Below are positions 42,306 through 51,626 of a DNA stretch of 59,602 nt, one piece after another (within the stretch, counting starts at the first letter, position 1; each line of letters begins with the position of its first letter). Both the position numbers and the translations under genes were made by a program. The notes below the pieces were generated by a model. That model was not told the DNA's origin. It was given only the letters and a program-made list of their open reading frames with translations, and did no database searches. This DNA is from Saccharofermentans sp. (GTDB lineage Bacteria > Bacillota_A > Clostridia > Saccharofermentanales > Saccharofermentanaceae): NCBI GenBank assembly GCA_024692105.1, contig JAILMZ010000143.1, positions 1 through 59,602 on the forward strand, in the 5' to 3' direction.

Positions 42306-44795
42306 ATGAAATTCGGACATTTTGACGACACAAGAAAAGAATATGTCATCAACACTCCCAAGACACCTTATCCGTGGATCAACTACCTCGGCAACCAGGG
42401 CTTCTTCTCCCTGATCTCCAACACTGCCGGCGGCTACAGTTTCTACATGGATGCAAGACTGAGAAGAATTACGCGTTACCGCTACAACAACGTTCCTCTC
42501 GACATGGGCGGACGTTATTTCTACATCAACGACAACGGAACAGTCTGGAATCCGGGCTGGTCTCCGGTAAAGACAGAACTCGATGAATACGAGTGCCGCC
42601 ATGGTATGGGCTACACGATCATCAAGGGTAAGAAGAACGGCCTTACGGCTGAAGTTACATTCTTCGTTCCCCAGAACTACGACGGCGAAGTTCAGCAGGT
42701 CGTTCTTACAAATGACAGCGCTGAAGCAAAGGAATTCTCCATCTTCTCCATGGCAGAGTGGTGCCTCTGGGATGCACAGGATGACTGCACAAACTTCCAG
42801 AGAAACTTCTCCACAGGCCGTGTCGAGATCGAAGGTTCCACGATCTATCACGTAACAGAGTACAGAGACAGACGTAATCACTACGCTTTCTATACAGTAA
42901 ATGACGAGATCGACGGTTACGATACGGACCGTGATGCATTCCTCGGAAGCATCTACAACGGCTGGGATAACCCGGAGACAGTCAAGGCAGGCAAGGCTTC
43001 CAACTCATTCGCAGACGGTTGGTCACCCATTGCTTCGCACTACAAGAAGATCACTCTCGCTCCCGGCGAGTCCAAGACACTTATCTACATCCTCGGCTAT
43101 GCAGAGAATCCGCAGGACAAGAAGTTCGCTTCCGAGAAGCCTGCAAACCTCCTTACAAGAGAGGCATGGGTCCTCAACAAGGAGAAGGCTTATGCGATGA
43201 TCGACAAGTACAACACACCTGAGAAGGTTGCTGCAGGTCTTGCAGAGCTCCGTACGACATGGGATAACCTCCTGTCGATCTTCAAGGTCGATACACCTGA
43301 TGACAAGGTCAACAGAATGGTCAACATCTGGAACCAGTATCAGTGCATGGTCACATTCAACCTTTCACGTTCCGCTTCCTACTTCGAGTCCGGAATCGGC
43401 CGCGGAATGGGCTTCAGAGATTCCAACCAGGATATCCTCGGTTTCGTTCACCAGATCCCCGAGCGTGCAAGAGAGAGACTCATCGACATCGCTTCCACAC
43501 AGCTTTCTGACGGCGGATGCTATCACCAGTATCAGCCTCTTACAAAGAAGGGCAACGCAGACATCGGCGGCGACTTCTCCGATGACCCGCTTTGGATGAT
43601 CCTTTCAGTTGCAGCTTACATCAAGGAGACAGGCGACTGGAGCATCCTCGATGCAAACGTTCCGTTCGATGACGATCCGGAAGGCAAGCACACAATGCTC
43701 GAGCACCTCGATGTATCCTTCTATCACATCGTTAACAACCTTGGACCTCACGGTCTGCCTCTCGCAATGAGAGCTGACTGGAACGACTGCATCAACCTTT
43801 CATGCTTCTCCGATACACCGGGTGAATCTTTCCAGACATATACCAACCCGAAGTTCAAGGCAGAGGGCGGTTACTCCAAGATCGCTGAGTCCGTATTCGT
43901 TGCAGCTCTGTTCACATACACAGGTCCTGCTTACGTAGGCATCCTTGAGCACCTCGGAAAGAGCGAGGAAGCTGCAAAGGCTCAGGCTGAGATCGACAAG
44001 ATGAAGAAGAACACAATGGAGTCTGCTTTCGACGGCGAGTGGTTCCTCAGAGCTTATGACGCTAACGGCGAGAAGATGGGTTCCCACGAGTGTGAGGAAG
44101 GCAAGATCTTCATCGAGCCCCAGGGCTTCGCAGTCATGTCAGAGATCGGTAAGGAAGAGGGCGCTGACATCAAGACTCTCAACTCCATCGACAAGTACCT
44201 CAACTGCGAGTTTGGTCTCGTTCTGAACAACCCCGCATTCACAAAGTACTACATCCAGTACGGTGAGATCTCCACATATCCGGGCGGATACAAGGAGAAT
44301 GCAGGCATCTTCACACACAACAACGCATGGATCATCTGCGCAGAGGCTTATGCAGGAAGAGGAGAGAAGGCATTCGAGTACTACTCAAAGATCGCTCCCG
44401 CTTTCACGGAAGAGACTTCTGATATCCACAAGACAGAGCCTTACGTTTACGGTCAGATGATCGGCGGTAAGGATGCAGAGAACTTCGGTCAGGGCAAGAA
44501 CTCCTGGCTCACAGGTACGGCTGCATGGAACATGGTTGCCATCTCCCAGTACATCCTCGGCGTTAAGCCTGAGTTCGATGGTCTGAGAGTAGATCCTTCC
44601 ATCCCTTCCGCTTGGGACGGCTTCACAGCTACGCGTCAGTTCAGAGGTGACACATATGAGATCACCATCAAGAACCCCGATCACGTTAACAAGGGCGTTA
44701 AGAGCCTCACTGTTGACGGACAGGCAGTAGACGGCTGCATCGTTCCTGTCGCAGGCGACGGACAGACACACAAGGTAGAGGTAATCCTCGGCTGA
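42306..44795 (+). CDS. cbp: Cellobiose phosphorylase (GH94)
   Basis: Splits cellobiose with phosphate into glucose 1-phosphate and glucose in the cytoplasm, saving ATP. The 829-residue protein opens [15 protein letters not shown], followed by [10 protein letters not shown] and [13 protein letters not shown], almost as in the Clostridium thermocellum enzyme. The beta-sandwich N-domain, helical linker and (alpha/alpha)6 barrel are in order; the catalytic Asp lies in RADWNDC (near residues 491-494). Codon choice is strongly biased, suggesting high expression. ATG 42306 follows GGAGG. Followed by a terminator with an embedded promoter for the next gene. Confidence 0.95.
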   Translation: MKFGHFDDTRKEYVINTPKTPYPWINYLGNQGFFSLISNTAGGYSFYMDARLRRITRYRYNNVPLDMGGRYFYINDNGTVWNPGWSPVKTELDEYECRHGMGYTIIKGKKNGLTAEVTFFVPQNYDGEVQQVVLTNDSAEAKEFSIFSMAEWCLWDAQDDCTNFQRNFSTGRVEIEGSTIYHVTEYRDRRNHYAFYTVNDEIDGYDTDRDAFLGSIYNGWDNPETVKAGKASNSFADGWSPIASHYKKITLAPGESKTLIYILGYAENPQDKKFASEKPANLLTREAWVLNKEKAYAMIDKYNTPEKVAAGLAELRTTWDNLLSIFKVDTPDDKVNRMVNIWNQYQCMVTFNLSRSASYFESGIGRGMGFRDSNQDILGFVHQIPERARERLIDIASTQLSDGGCYHQYQPLTKKGNADIGGDFSDDPLWMILSVAAYIKETGDWSILDANVPFDDDPEGKHTMLEHLDVSFYHIVNNLGPHGLPLAMRADWNDCINLSCFSDTPGESFQTYTNPKFKAEGGYSKIAESVFVAALFTYTGPAYVGILEHLGKSEEAAKAQAEIDKMKKNTMESAFDGEWFLRAYDANGEKMGSHECEEGKIFIEPQGFAVMSEIGKEEGADIKTLNSIDKYLNCEFGLVLNNPAFTKYYIQYGEISTYPGGYKENAGIFTHNNAWIICAEAYAGRGEKAFEYYSKIAPAFTEETSDIHKTEPYVYGQMIGGKDAENFGQGKNSWLTGTAAWNMVAISQYILGVKPEFDGLRVDPSIPSAWDGFTATRQFRGDTYEITIKNPDHVNKGVKSLTVDGQAVDGCIVPVAGDGQTHKVEVILG

Positions 44796-44835
44796 TAATC
44801 TGTCATAAGTCCCGAATAAATTATTAAAATAGTGC

Positions 44836-44871
44836 GAAACCCCGCTTTCATCTTTTGAACGGCGGGGTTTC
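44836..44871 (+). terminator. Terminator after cellobiose phosphorylase
   Basis: GAAACCCCGC (44836-44845) and GCGGGGTTTC (44862-44871) form a perfect 10-bp stem. A short T-rich stretch (TTGCTATAATTTT) follows. Confidence 0.75.
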
Positions 44872-44872
44872 T

Positions 44873-44881
44873 TGCTATAAT
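44873..44881 (+). promoter_or_regulatory. Extended -10 promoter of the cellodextrin phosphorylase gene
   Basis: TGC TATAAT is a perfect extended -10 immediately after the terminator stem. A weak -35 (TTGAAC, 44855-44860) lies in the hairpin loop at a short 15-base spacing. Confidence 0.55.
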
Positions 44882-44923
44882 TTTACTGTTTATTATTTCC
44901 AATAATGGGAGGATATGGCTTAC

Positions 44924-47917
44924 ATGGGTTACAGAGGTGAGAAAGCAAGAGAAGTGCAGTGTACTGCTGCGGAGCTCCTCGTTAAGAAGTTCGGAGGCAA
45001 GGTCGAGTTTAAGGGCGGTATCTCTGCCCAATATGTGGCTTTCGGAACCAAGCCTATAGTAATAGGTGTTACAGGCCTTAAGTTTGATTCACCGCTCGTA
45101 AGTGTTATGGCAGGAGACGACAGGCTTTATAATGCATTCTCCACACTTGCTGCCAAGAATAAGAGCATCTGCATCGTGGCAGGTGAGCAGCCTGTTATCT
45201 ATGTCGAGTTCGAAGGCGAGATCGAGATCCTCGAGGCAGGCGACAAGATCCTGTCCGCGATCGCAGATCTCATCAAGGAATCAGAGCTTTGGGGCGGAAG
45301 ACTCACGGGATCAGGTGACCTCATCTGCGATCCTTCTTCACCCGCACCGGGACCTCATTACTATACAAATATGTTCCTCGGCAACAGGATCGGTTTTGAC
45401 AGACCTCTGCAGTCGACACCCAAGAGCTGCGTTGACAGGCTTGGCGGCGGTTCTTTCAGAGCCCATGCCGATACACAGGTTCTCGCTACACGCTGGGACT
45501 ACCTTCCTGAAGAGAACGGTTTCCCCGCTAACAGACAGTTTTATATCGTAGAGAACGGCAAGAAGATATTCTGGTCCGGCGCCGCTATCGCAGAGGGCCT
45601 TGAGTCCGTGCGCACGGTTCACTCACAGAACCGCACGACCATCACATATGACCTCGACTGCGGACTTAAGGTAAAGAGGACCATCTTCATCGTTCCCCAG
45701 CACGAGGGACTTCCTCTGGCTACAGAAGCACAGATGATCGAGATCCAGAACGACGGTCACGAAGACAAGGACCTCAGGATCGTTGTTACCGGCATGTTCG
45801 GTACGAGAGAGACACACGCTCTGTCTGAAGACGTCATCTTCACGACAGTCGTACAGCAGTCCGAAGTCTTCTATAACGAGGACGGCGAACTCCGTGCAGT
45901 AAGCTTCAACCCCAACCCCAAGTGGACAAAGAACAACATCAGATTTGCAACCCTCATCGCTCATACCGATGACGGCGCCGCATATCCCGACGAGTACTGT
46001 GCAAGATACGGTGATTTCGTAGGTTCCGGCACGCTCGAGAACCCTGAGTTCATCGCTCCTCTCGCATGCAGGGCTTCACGCAAGGGCCCCGGATTCTTCG
46101 CACTCTCAGCACCGTTCTCCGTTAAGGCAGGCGGAACGGTCAGAGTCGACAGTTTCACATGTCTTTCTTCCGACGCGGTCAACAAAGACTTCGTCGTCGA
46201 GGAGACGCCCGCTGTCGAGATGGAAGCAGTCTGCAACTACTACAAGGATCCTTCCAAGCTTGCAGAAGACCTCCAGACCGTCATCGACTTCACAAAGCAG
46301 TATGCTTCTTACATGCAGATCGACGGTGACGACAAGGAATTCACTGCTTATGTAAACAACAACCTTCCGTTCCAGGTCTTCTATCAGACATTCGTATCGA
46401 GATCTCTCGACTGGACACAGAAGGGTTACCGTGAGATCGGATTCAGAGAGATCCAGGACATCTATGCTTCGATGTACTATTTCGCAGGCATGGGCAAGAC
46501 ATCCTTCATCAAGGAGATGCTTGCAGGCTGGATCGAGAACGTATATGAAGACGGTTATACAAACCACAACTTCTACTGGATCGGCAAGGAACCCGGCTGG
46601 TGGTCGGATGACGGACTCTGGCTCCTCCAGGCCCTCGACCGCTATCTCGGACTTACGGGCGATTATGCATTCCTCGATCAGGAATTCGTAATGGCAGGCA
46701 CCAAGAAGACACTTACGGATGAGGGCGTAAAGAGGCCTCTGCGCGAGACGATCAAGGCCATCATCACATACAGCTGCAAGATCTCTGTCGGTAAGCACGG
46801 CATCCCGCTCATCGACAGAGCTGACTGGAATGACTGCCTCAGAGTAGATCCCGATTCCATCTCAGGCGAAGACAAGATCGCTAAGTACAAGGAGCAGCTT
46901 GCAGCAAAGGGCAAGAGCTATGGTGAGGTTCCTTTCGAGTCCGAGTATACGGAATCCGTTATGAACGGCTTCCTCCTCAAGGTTGCGATCGATGCGGCTA
47001 AGACGATGTTTGCCAAGATCGGCGACAATGCTTATTCGGAAGAATTAGGCGGCATGTCCGATACGCTCGCAGCATCTCTTCGCGAGAACTGCTGGAAGGG
47101 CGACTTCTTCTGCAGACTGCTGTTCAACAGAGCAGACAAGCCCGATCTCAAGTATCTCGGTGCGCAGGGCGACGGACTCGCATTAGAGGACGGCCATCCC
47201 GGCGCATACTTCCTCAACGCATTCTCCTGGTCGCTCCTTGCGGAAGTCGCAGACGAAGATCAGATCAACACGATGCTCGATTCACTCGACAAGTATCTTA
47301 AGTCACCCTACGGCTTCAGACTCTGTTCGACAGTCGACTATCCGAGGATCGCTCCTAAGATCGACGTTGCCCTCTACTATCCGGGCGACAGAGAGAACGG
47401 CGGCGTATTTAAGCACGCAAACATGATGGCATGCTCTGCCATGCTCAAGGCTGCCAAGACAGTTAAGGACGAGGCTCTCGCTAAGCGCCTTGCCGAGACG
47501 GCTTACTGGATCATCGACATGATAGTTCCGTTCCGTACGCTCAAGGCTCCTTTCACGGTTTGCGGCAACCCCAGATGGTGCACACAGTACAACAACTCCG
47601 ATTCTGGCGAGAACATCGGACCTACGCTCTCAGGTACATCCACATGGCTCCTCCTGTCACTGTTCCAGTGCTTCGGCGTGGAGTTCACGTCTGATTTCCT
47701 GAAGTGCGAGCCGATCCTCAGAGAGAACGAGACAAAGCTCGACATCAAGGTAAAGAGCGTATCCGCTGAATACGATATCCACATCACAAAGCCCGAGGGC
47801 TTCAGAAGAGCCCAGGACGGCGTTAAGATCACTGCTGACGGCAACCCGGTAGAGGGTACGGGCATCCCCGTATTTACTGACGGTCAGGCTCATGACATCA
47901 GCGTTGTTTTCGACTAA
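44924..47917 (+). CDS. cdp: Cellodextrin phosphorylase (GH94)
   Basis: Phosphorolyses longer cello-oligosaccharides to glucose 1-phosphate, complementing cellobiose phosphorylase. About 997 residues, with strong similarity to the C. thermocellum enzyme: PAPGPHYYTNMFLGNRIGF, LQSTPKSCVDRLGGGSFRAH, ENGFPANRQFY, YREIGFREIQD, NHNFYWIGK, and the catalytic RADWNDC near residue 634. The tail GENIGPTLSGTSTWL is also shared. The ATG at 44915 lies only two bases after GGAGG, so the in-frame ATG 44924 (11 bases) is the better start. Codon use is highly biased, as in cbp. hprK follows after 13 bases. Confidence 0.93.
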   Translation: MGYRGEKAREVQCTAAELLVKKFGGKVEFKGGISAQYVAFGTKPIVIGVTGLKFDSPLVSVMAGDDRLYNAFSTLAAKNKSICIVAGEQPVIYVEFEGEIEILEAGDKILSAIADLIKESELWGGRLTGSGDLICDPSSPAPGPHYYTNMFLGNRIGFDRPLQSTPKSCVDRLGGGSFRAHADTQVLATRWDYLPEENGFPANRQFYIVENGKKIFWSGAAIAEGLESVRTVHSQNRTTITYDLDCGLKVKRTIFIVPQHEGLPLATEAQMIEIQNDGHEDKDLRIVVTGMFGTRETHALSEDVIFTTVVQQSEVFYNEDGELRAVSFNPNPKWTKNNIRFATLIAHTDDGAAYPDEYCARYGDFVGSGTLENPEFIAPLACRASRKGPGFFALSAPFSVKAGGTVRVDSFTCLSSDAVNKDFVVEETPAVEMEAVCNYYKDPSKLAEDLQTVIDFTKQYASYMQIDGDDKEFTAYVNNNLPFQVFYQTFVSRSLDWTQKGYREIGFREIQDIYASMYYFAGMGKTSFIKEMLAGWIENVYEDGYTNHNFYWIGKEPGWWSDDGLWLLQALDRYLGLTGDYAFLDQEFVMAGTKKTLTDEGVKRPLRETIKAIITYSCKISVGKHGIPLIDRADWNDCLRVDPDSISGEDKIAKYKEQLAAKGKSYGEVPFESEYTESVMNGFLLKVAIDAAKTMFAKIGDNAYSEELGGMSDTLAASLRENCWKGDFFCRLLFNRADKPDLKYLGAQGDGLALEDGHPGAYFLNAFSWSLLAEVADEDQINTMLDSLDKYLKSPYGFRLCSTVDYPRIAPKIDVALYYPGDRENGGVFKHANMMACSAMLKAAKTVKDEALAKRLAETAYWIIDMIVPFRTLKAPFTVCGNPRWCTQYNNSDSGENIGPTLSGTSTWLLLSLFQCFGVEFTSDFLKCEPILRENETKLDIKVKSVSAEYDIHITKPEGFRRAQDGVKITADGNPVEGTGIPVFTDGQAHDISVVFD

Positions 47918-47930
47918 GGAAGTGATATAA

Positions 47931-48863
47931 GTGCCTTTTACAAGCGTATTTCTGTCTGAGATAGTCAAAGAGTTCAATCTGGAGATCGTCTATGATTCCG
48001 GAGATATAGAAGAGCGCAGACTGCTGGTGGCAGACGCCACCAGACCGGGCCTGCAGCTTGCCGGATACTATGACCATTTCGGCCCCGACAGAATACAGAT
48101 AATCGGCAACATGGAGCACGCATATCTCGATCATCTCGAACCGGATGAGAGACTTGCTTCCGTGTCTGCTCTGTTTGAGAAGAACATACCGGCGCTCGTG
48201 CTCACGCGTAACCACAAGATCCACAAGGAGATCCTGGAGGCTGCGCAGGAATACAAGACTCCGATCTTAAGGACAAGCCAGGCCACATCGGATTTCGTGT
48301 CCGAACTCGTCAAATACCTGAGAGTCGAGCTTGCTCCGCGTGTATCGATGCACGGCGTTCTGGTCGAGGTCTACGGCGAAGGTATCCTCATCCTGGGTGA
48401 ATCCGGAGTCGGTAAATCCGAGACGGCGCTTGAGATCGTAAAGCGCGGAAACAGACTTATAGCCGATGACCAGATAGAGATAAGGAAGGTATCAGAGACG
48501 ACGCTCGTAGGACGTGCTCCCGATGTCATCAAGCATCTTATCGAGATAAGGGGCATCGGCATCCTGGATGTTAAGGAACTCTACGGTGTATCCTCGGTCA
48601 AGCCGCAGGAGGCGATCGACTTCGTCATCAACCTGGAACTCTGGGATGAGAAGAAGACATATGACAGATTAGGTCTCGGCGACGAGACGACAGATATCTT
48701 AGGCATCAAAGTACCTTCCGTTACCATCCCGGTAGGTCCCGGACGCAACCTTGCGATAATCGTTGAGGCTGCTGCGATCAACTACCGTGTCAAGAAGATG
48801 GGCTATAACGCAGCGCAGGATCTCGTATCCCGCGTGTTCCCGGGGAAGAATTCCGATGTCTGA
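47931..48863 (+). CDS. hprK: HPr kinase/phosphorylase
   Basis: Phosphorylates Ser46 of HPr, and removes it, to set carbon catabolite repression in Bacillota. At 310 residues, it has an N-terminal domain, then Walker A LGESGVGKSETALE (about 152-165), the catalytic His in MHGVLVEVYGEG, LIADDQIEIRK, and the family signature IEIRGIGILDVKELYG. The start is GTG 47931 with AAGGAAG upstream. It lies immediately after cellodextrin phosphorylase and overlaps murB by eight bases. Confidence 0.96.
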   Translation: MPFTSVFLSEIVKEFNLEIVYDSGDIEERRLLVADATRPGLQLAGYYDHFGPDRIQIIGNMEHAYLDHLEPDERLASVSALFEKNIPALVLTRNHKIHKEILEAAQEYKTPILRTSQATSDFVSELVKYLRVELAPRVSMHGVLVEVYGEGILILGESGVGKSETALEIVKRGNRLIADDQIEIRKVSETTLVGRAPDVIKHLIEIRGIGILDVKELYGVSSVKPQEAIDFVINLELWDEKKTYDRLGLGDETTDILGIKVPSVTIPVGPGRNLAIIVEAAAINYRVKKMGYNAAQDLVSRVFPGKNSDV

Positions 48864-49755
48864 GCCGGCCATTCAAAGAGACGTTATCTTAAAGCCGTTC
48901 ACCACATTCAGATGCGGCGGACCGGCTAAGTATTTTGCCGAGCCTTCTTCAGAAGAAGAGCTTGTCAGCCTGCTGGCATTTGCAAAAGAAAACGGGCTTG
49001 AGACATTTATCTTAGGTCTGGGTTCAAACATACTTGTATCAGACGAAGGATTTGACGGTCTGGTCATAAGGATCGGACGAAATCTCGGGGATATCTCGGT
49101 GGAAGAAGATAATGACGGTGCCGTGATCACGGCAGGTGCGGGTGCGCCGCTCTCGCTCCTCGGCAACACGGCGGTAAAGCACGGACTTGAAGGCGCCGAG
49201 TTCTGCTGCGGGATCCCCGGCAGCGTCGGAGGCGCGGTATACATGAATGCCGGCGCTTACGGCAGGGAGATAAAGGATATAGCGGTATCCGTTACCTGCC
49301 TTGAAGGCGGCGCTGTTAAGACGGTAAGCGCTGAAGAGTGCGGCTTCGGATACAGGACGAGCGCTTTCGAGAAGGAAAAAGTGAAAAGGATCATATTAAG
49401 CCTTAAGGTCAGGCTGGACAAAGGCGATCCGGAGAAGATCGCGGCATATGTTGATGAGCTCAAGACCAAGAGGACGACGAGCCAGCCGCTTGATGTTCCC
49501 AGCGCGGGTTCCACCTTCAAGAGACCGGAAGGATATTTCGCAGGAAAGCTGATAGACGATTCGGGCCTGCGGGGATTCAAGCTGGATGAGTCCGGCGCGC
49601 AGGTATCGCCCAAGCACTGCGGCTTTGTCGTAAACAACGGCGGCACTGCAAGTGCATCGGATGTCATGAGACTGATAAGGCATGTCCAGGAAACGGTCCT
49701 TGAGAAGCAGGGCGTGAAGATAGAGCCCGAAGTCAGATTAATAGGAGAGTTCTAA
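48856..49755 (+). CDS. murB: UDP-N-acetylenolpyruvoylglucosamine reductase
   Basis: A FAD enzyme that completes UDP-MurNAc for peptidoglycan. The FAD-binding GLGSNILVSDEGFDG, GLEGAEFCCGIPGSVGGAVYMNAGAYG, FGYRTSAF, the catalytic Ser in SAGSTFKRPEG and Glu in PEVRLIGEF are present. At 299 residues it is type II length. The ATG at 48856 overlaps the hprK end; upstream in-frame starts fall inside hprK without a site. The hprK-murB-rapZ-whiA order is common in Bacillota. Confidence 0.95.
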   Translation: MSEPAIQRDVILKPFTTFRCGGPAKYFAEPSSEEELVSLLAFAKENGLETFILGLGSNILVSDEGFDGLVIRIGRNLGDISVEEDNDGAVITAGAGAPLSLLGNTAVKHGLEGAEFCCGIPGSVGGAVYMNAGAYGREIKDIAVSVTCLEGGAVKTVSAEECGFGYRTSAFEKEKVKRIILSLKVRLDKGDPEKIAAYVDELKTKRTTSQPLDVPSAGSTFKRPEGYFAGKLIDDSGLRGFKLDESGAQVSPKHCGFVVNNGGTASASDVMRLIRHVQETVLEKQGVKIEPEVRLIGEF

Positions 49756-49776
49756 AGGGGAGAAAGGAGACAGGTC

Positions 49777-50676
49777 ATGGAAATCGTTTTCGTGACTGGA
49801 ATGAGCGGGGCCGGTAAGAGCCAGGCCGTGGATTATCTTGAGGACAGAGGATATTTCTGCATGGACAACGTACCTCCGTATGTCCTTCCAGATATCGTCA
49901 GCAGTTTCGTAAAGAGTACAGGTACCGAGGAATTCGGCATCGAGAAACTGGCGTTCGTCGTCGACATAAGATCGCAGGAATTCTTAGACGGCTTTGAAGA
50001 TGCCCTCACAAAGATCGAAGAAAGTGTCGGCTGCCCGTACAAGATCATATTCCTGGAAGCATCAGACAATGTGCTCATAAGCAGATATCAGCAGACGAGA
50101 CGCAAGCACCCGCTTGCGGAAAACGCTTCGCTTACGGATGCGATCGCAGAGGAGCGCAAGAGGCTGGAAAACATCAGGACGATGGCAACGGGCGTCATCG
50201 ATACGTCGTTTCTCAATCCGGCCAAGCTCCAGCAGGTCTTAAACGAGATGTTGGCAGGTGACGACGGGACAGGTATGTCTGTGTTTGTCGAGAGTTTCGG
50301 ATTCAAGTACGGCGTACCAGTCGACTGTGATTACGTCTTCGATGCAAGGTTCATCCCGAACCCGTATTACGTGCCCGAACTCAAGAATCATACGGGAAGG
50401 GACAAAGAGATCGCAGAGTATCTCGAAGGTTTTGAACAGACATCGGAATTCGTGTCGAAGATGGCGGATCTGATCGAATACACCATCCCGAGTTTTATAC
50501 GTGAAGGCAAGGGAAGACTTCACATAGGCATCGGCTGCACCGGCGGAAGGCACAGATCGGTATACTTTGCCGAGAGACTGTGCAGGACTCTGCTCGAAGC
50601 GGGCGTCAAAGCCACTGTCCGCCACAGGGATGTCGACAAGGAAGCATCAAGATACATGAAGAAGGCGGAAAACTGA
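49777..50676 (+). CDS. rapZ: RapZ-family nucleotide-binding/RNase adapter protein
   Basis: P-loop protein; in enteric bacteria RapZ guides RNase E to GlmZ RNA, while in Gram-positives (YvcJ) it affects competence and cell envelope. 299 residues: Walker A GMSGAGKS (8-15), GYFCMDNVPP, and the C-terminal GIGCTGGRHRSV that forms the glucosamine-phosphate/RNA-sensing site. A ribosome site GGAGA lies upstream. The stop overlaps the whiA start. In Bacillus, yvcK (gluconeogenesis factor) normally lies between this gene and whiA; it is absent here. Confidence 0.94.
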   Translation: MEIVFVTGMSGAGKSQAVDYLEDRGYFCMDNVPPYVLPDIVSSFVKSTGTEEFGIEKLAFVVDIRSQEFLDGFEDALTKIEESVGCPYKIIFLEASDNVLISRYQQTRRKHPLAENASLTDAIAEERKRLENIRTMATGVIDTSFLNPAKLQQVLNEMLAGDDGTGMSVFVESFGFKYGVPVDCDYVFDARFIPNPYYVPELKNHTGRDKEIAEYLEGFEQTSEFVSKMADLIEYTIPSFIREGKGRLHIGIGCTGGRHRSVYFAERLCRTLLEAGVKATVRHRDVDKEASRYMKKAEN

Positions 50677-51551
50677 TGGAAGAGGCCAGTTTCTCGGTCA
50701 AGATCAAACTCGAACTGTCCCGCATCCGCCCGAAAAACATGAACGCGAGGCAGGCTGTCATAGCAGGCCTGTTCTGTGCTGCGGCAAAGAAAAGTGCGGA
50801 CCATCCTTCGCTTGAGATAAAGGTCATACCCGAGATCAGGGAACATGTCGGTGCTCTTCTCAAAGATGAAGGCCTCGTCTTCGGTATAGATAAGGAACGT
50901 ATATATGTGTCGGCGGAATCCAAGGAACTGTTTGCGAGGCTGTACGGCCAGTGCTTTACGGATGACGGCCTGCGATTGCTGCCCGAGGAACCGGGTTTTG
51001 CCGAAGGGTTTATGCGTGGAGTTTTCCTTGCGACCGGATACTGCTCGGATCCGGCAAAGAACTACCGCATTGAATTCCATCTGGAAAACGACGCTATCGT
51101 GAGGCTTTGCGAGAGGATGCTCGCCCGGTGGGATATCGAACCCATACTAAAGGACAGAACGGGCTTTACGGCGTTGTATTTTAAGACCGGTGACATGGTA
51201 TCCGATTTTATCGGCCATGCCGGCGCGACGGGTGCAATGCTGGAATTCGAGAACATCAGGGCAGAGAAGACCGTATCCGGCGGAGTAACCAGGGTAATGA
51301 ACTGCGATAACGGCAATGCGAGGAGACTCTCGGATGCCGCAGCTGCCAGAAATAATCTTATAAAGAAGTTAATGAAGTCGCCCAAGGCGGCAAAACTTAC
51401 GCCTGAACTCAGGCTGGCTGCCGAGAAGGCTTTGGGCAATCCCGGAGCTTCCATAGCGGAGCTCGGCCAGATGATGGATCCGCCGATCGGCAAATCAGGC
51501 ATGAGTCACAGGCTTTCCAAGCTTACGGAGATGGCAAATTCCCTTGATTGA
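50676..51551 (+). CDS. whiA: DNA-binding regulator WhiA
   Basis: 291 residues: an N-terminal homing-endonuclease-like domain (SFSVKIKLELSRIRP, AGLFCAAAKK, FMRGVFLATGYCSDPAKNYRIEF) and a C-terminal helix-turn-helix (LRLAAEKALGNPGASIAELGQMMDPPIGKSGMSHRLSKL, read in its two halves). It controls sporulation in Streptomyces and division in Bacillus; the local targets are unknown. ATG 50676 overlaps the rapZ stop as TGATG; earlier in-frame starts lie inside rapZ. Confidence 0.94.
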   Translation: MEEASFSVKIKLELSRIRPKNMNARQAVIAGLFCAAAKKSADHPSLEIKVIPEIREHVGALLKDEGLVFGIDKERIYVSAESKELFARLYGQCFTDDGLRLLPEEPGFAEGFMRGVFLATGYCSDPAKNYRIEFHLENDAIVRLCERMLARWDIEPILKDRTGFTALYFKTGDMVSDFIGHAGATGAMLEFENIRAEKTVSGGVTRVMNCDNGNARRLSDAAAARNNLIKKLMKSPKAAKLTPELRLAAEKALGNPGASIAELGQMMDPPIGKSGMSHRLSKLTEMANSLD

Positions 51552-51576
51552 GTAAATGTGTCAGCCGTGTTACAAT
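51548..51576 (+). promoter_or_regulatory. Promoter of the beta-propeller gene
   Basis: TTGAGT (51548-51553), 17-base spacer, TACAAT (51571-51576) with TGT extended -10. It overlaps the whiA stop. The start site is near 51583. Confidence 0.65.
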
Positions 51577-51596
51577 AGGTTTTATTTTTTGTGCTT

Positions 51597-51626
51597 GGAG
51601 GGGGACCTTTAAGGTCCAAGCTGATG
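51597..51626 (+). promoter_or_regulatory. Ribosome site separated from the start codon by a hairpin
   Basis: GGAGGG (51597-51602), then the palindrome GGACCTTTAAGGTCC (51603-51617), then six bases to ATG 51624. If the palindrome folds, the effective Shine-Dalgarno spacing becomes normal. Confidence 0.45.

Noticed and set aside
51591..51623. GTG 51591 as start of the beta-propeller protein.
   Set aside because: It would lie about eight bases from the predicted RNA start with no ribosome site; ATG 51624 follows GGAGGG.
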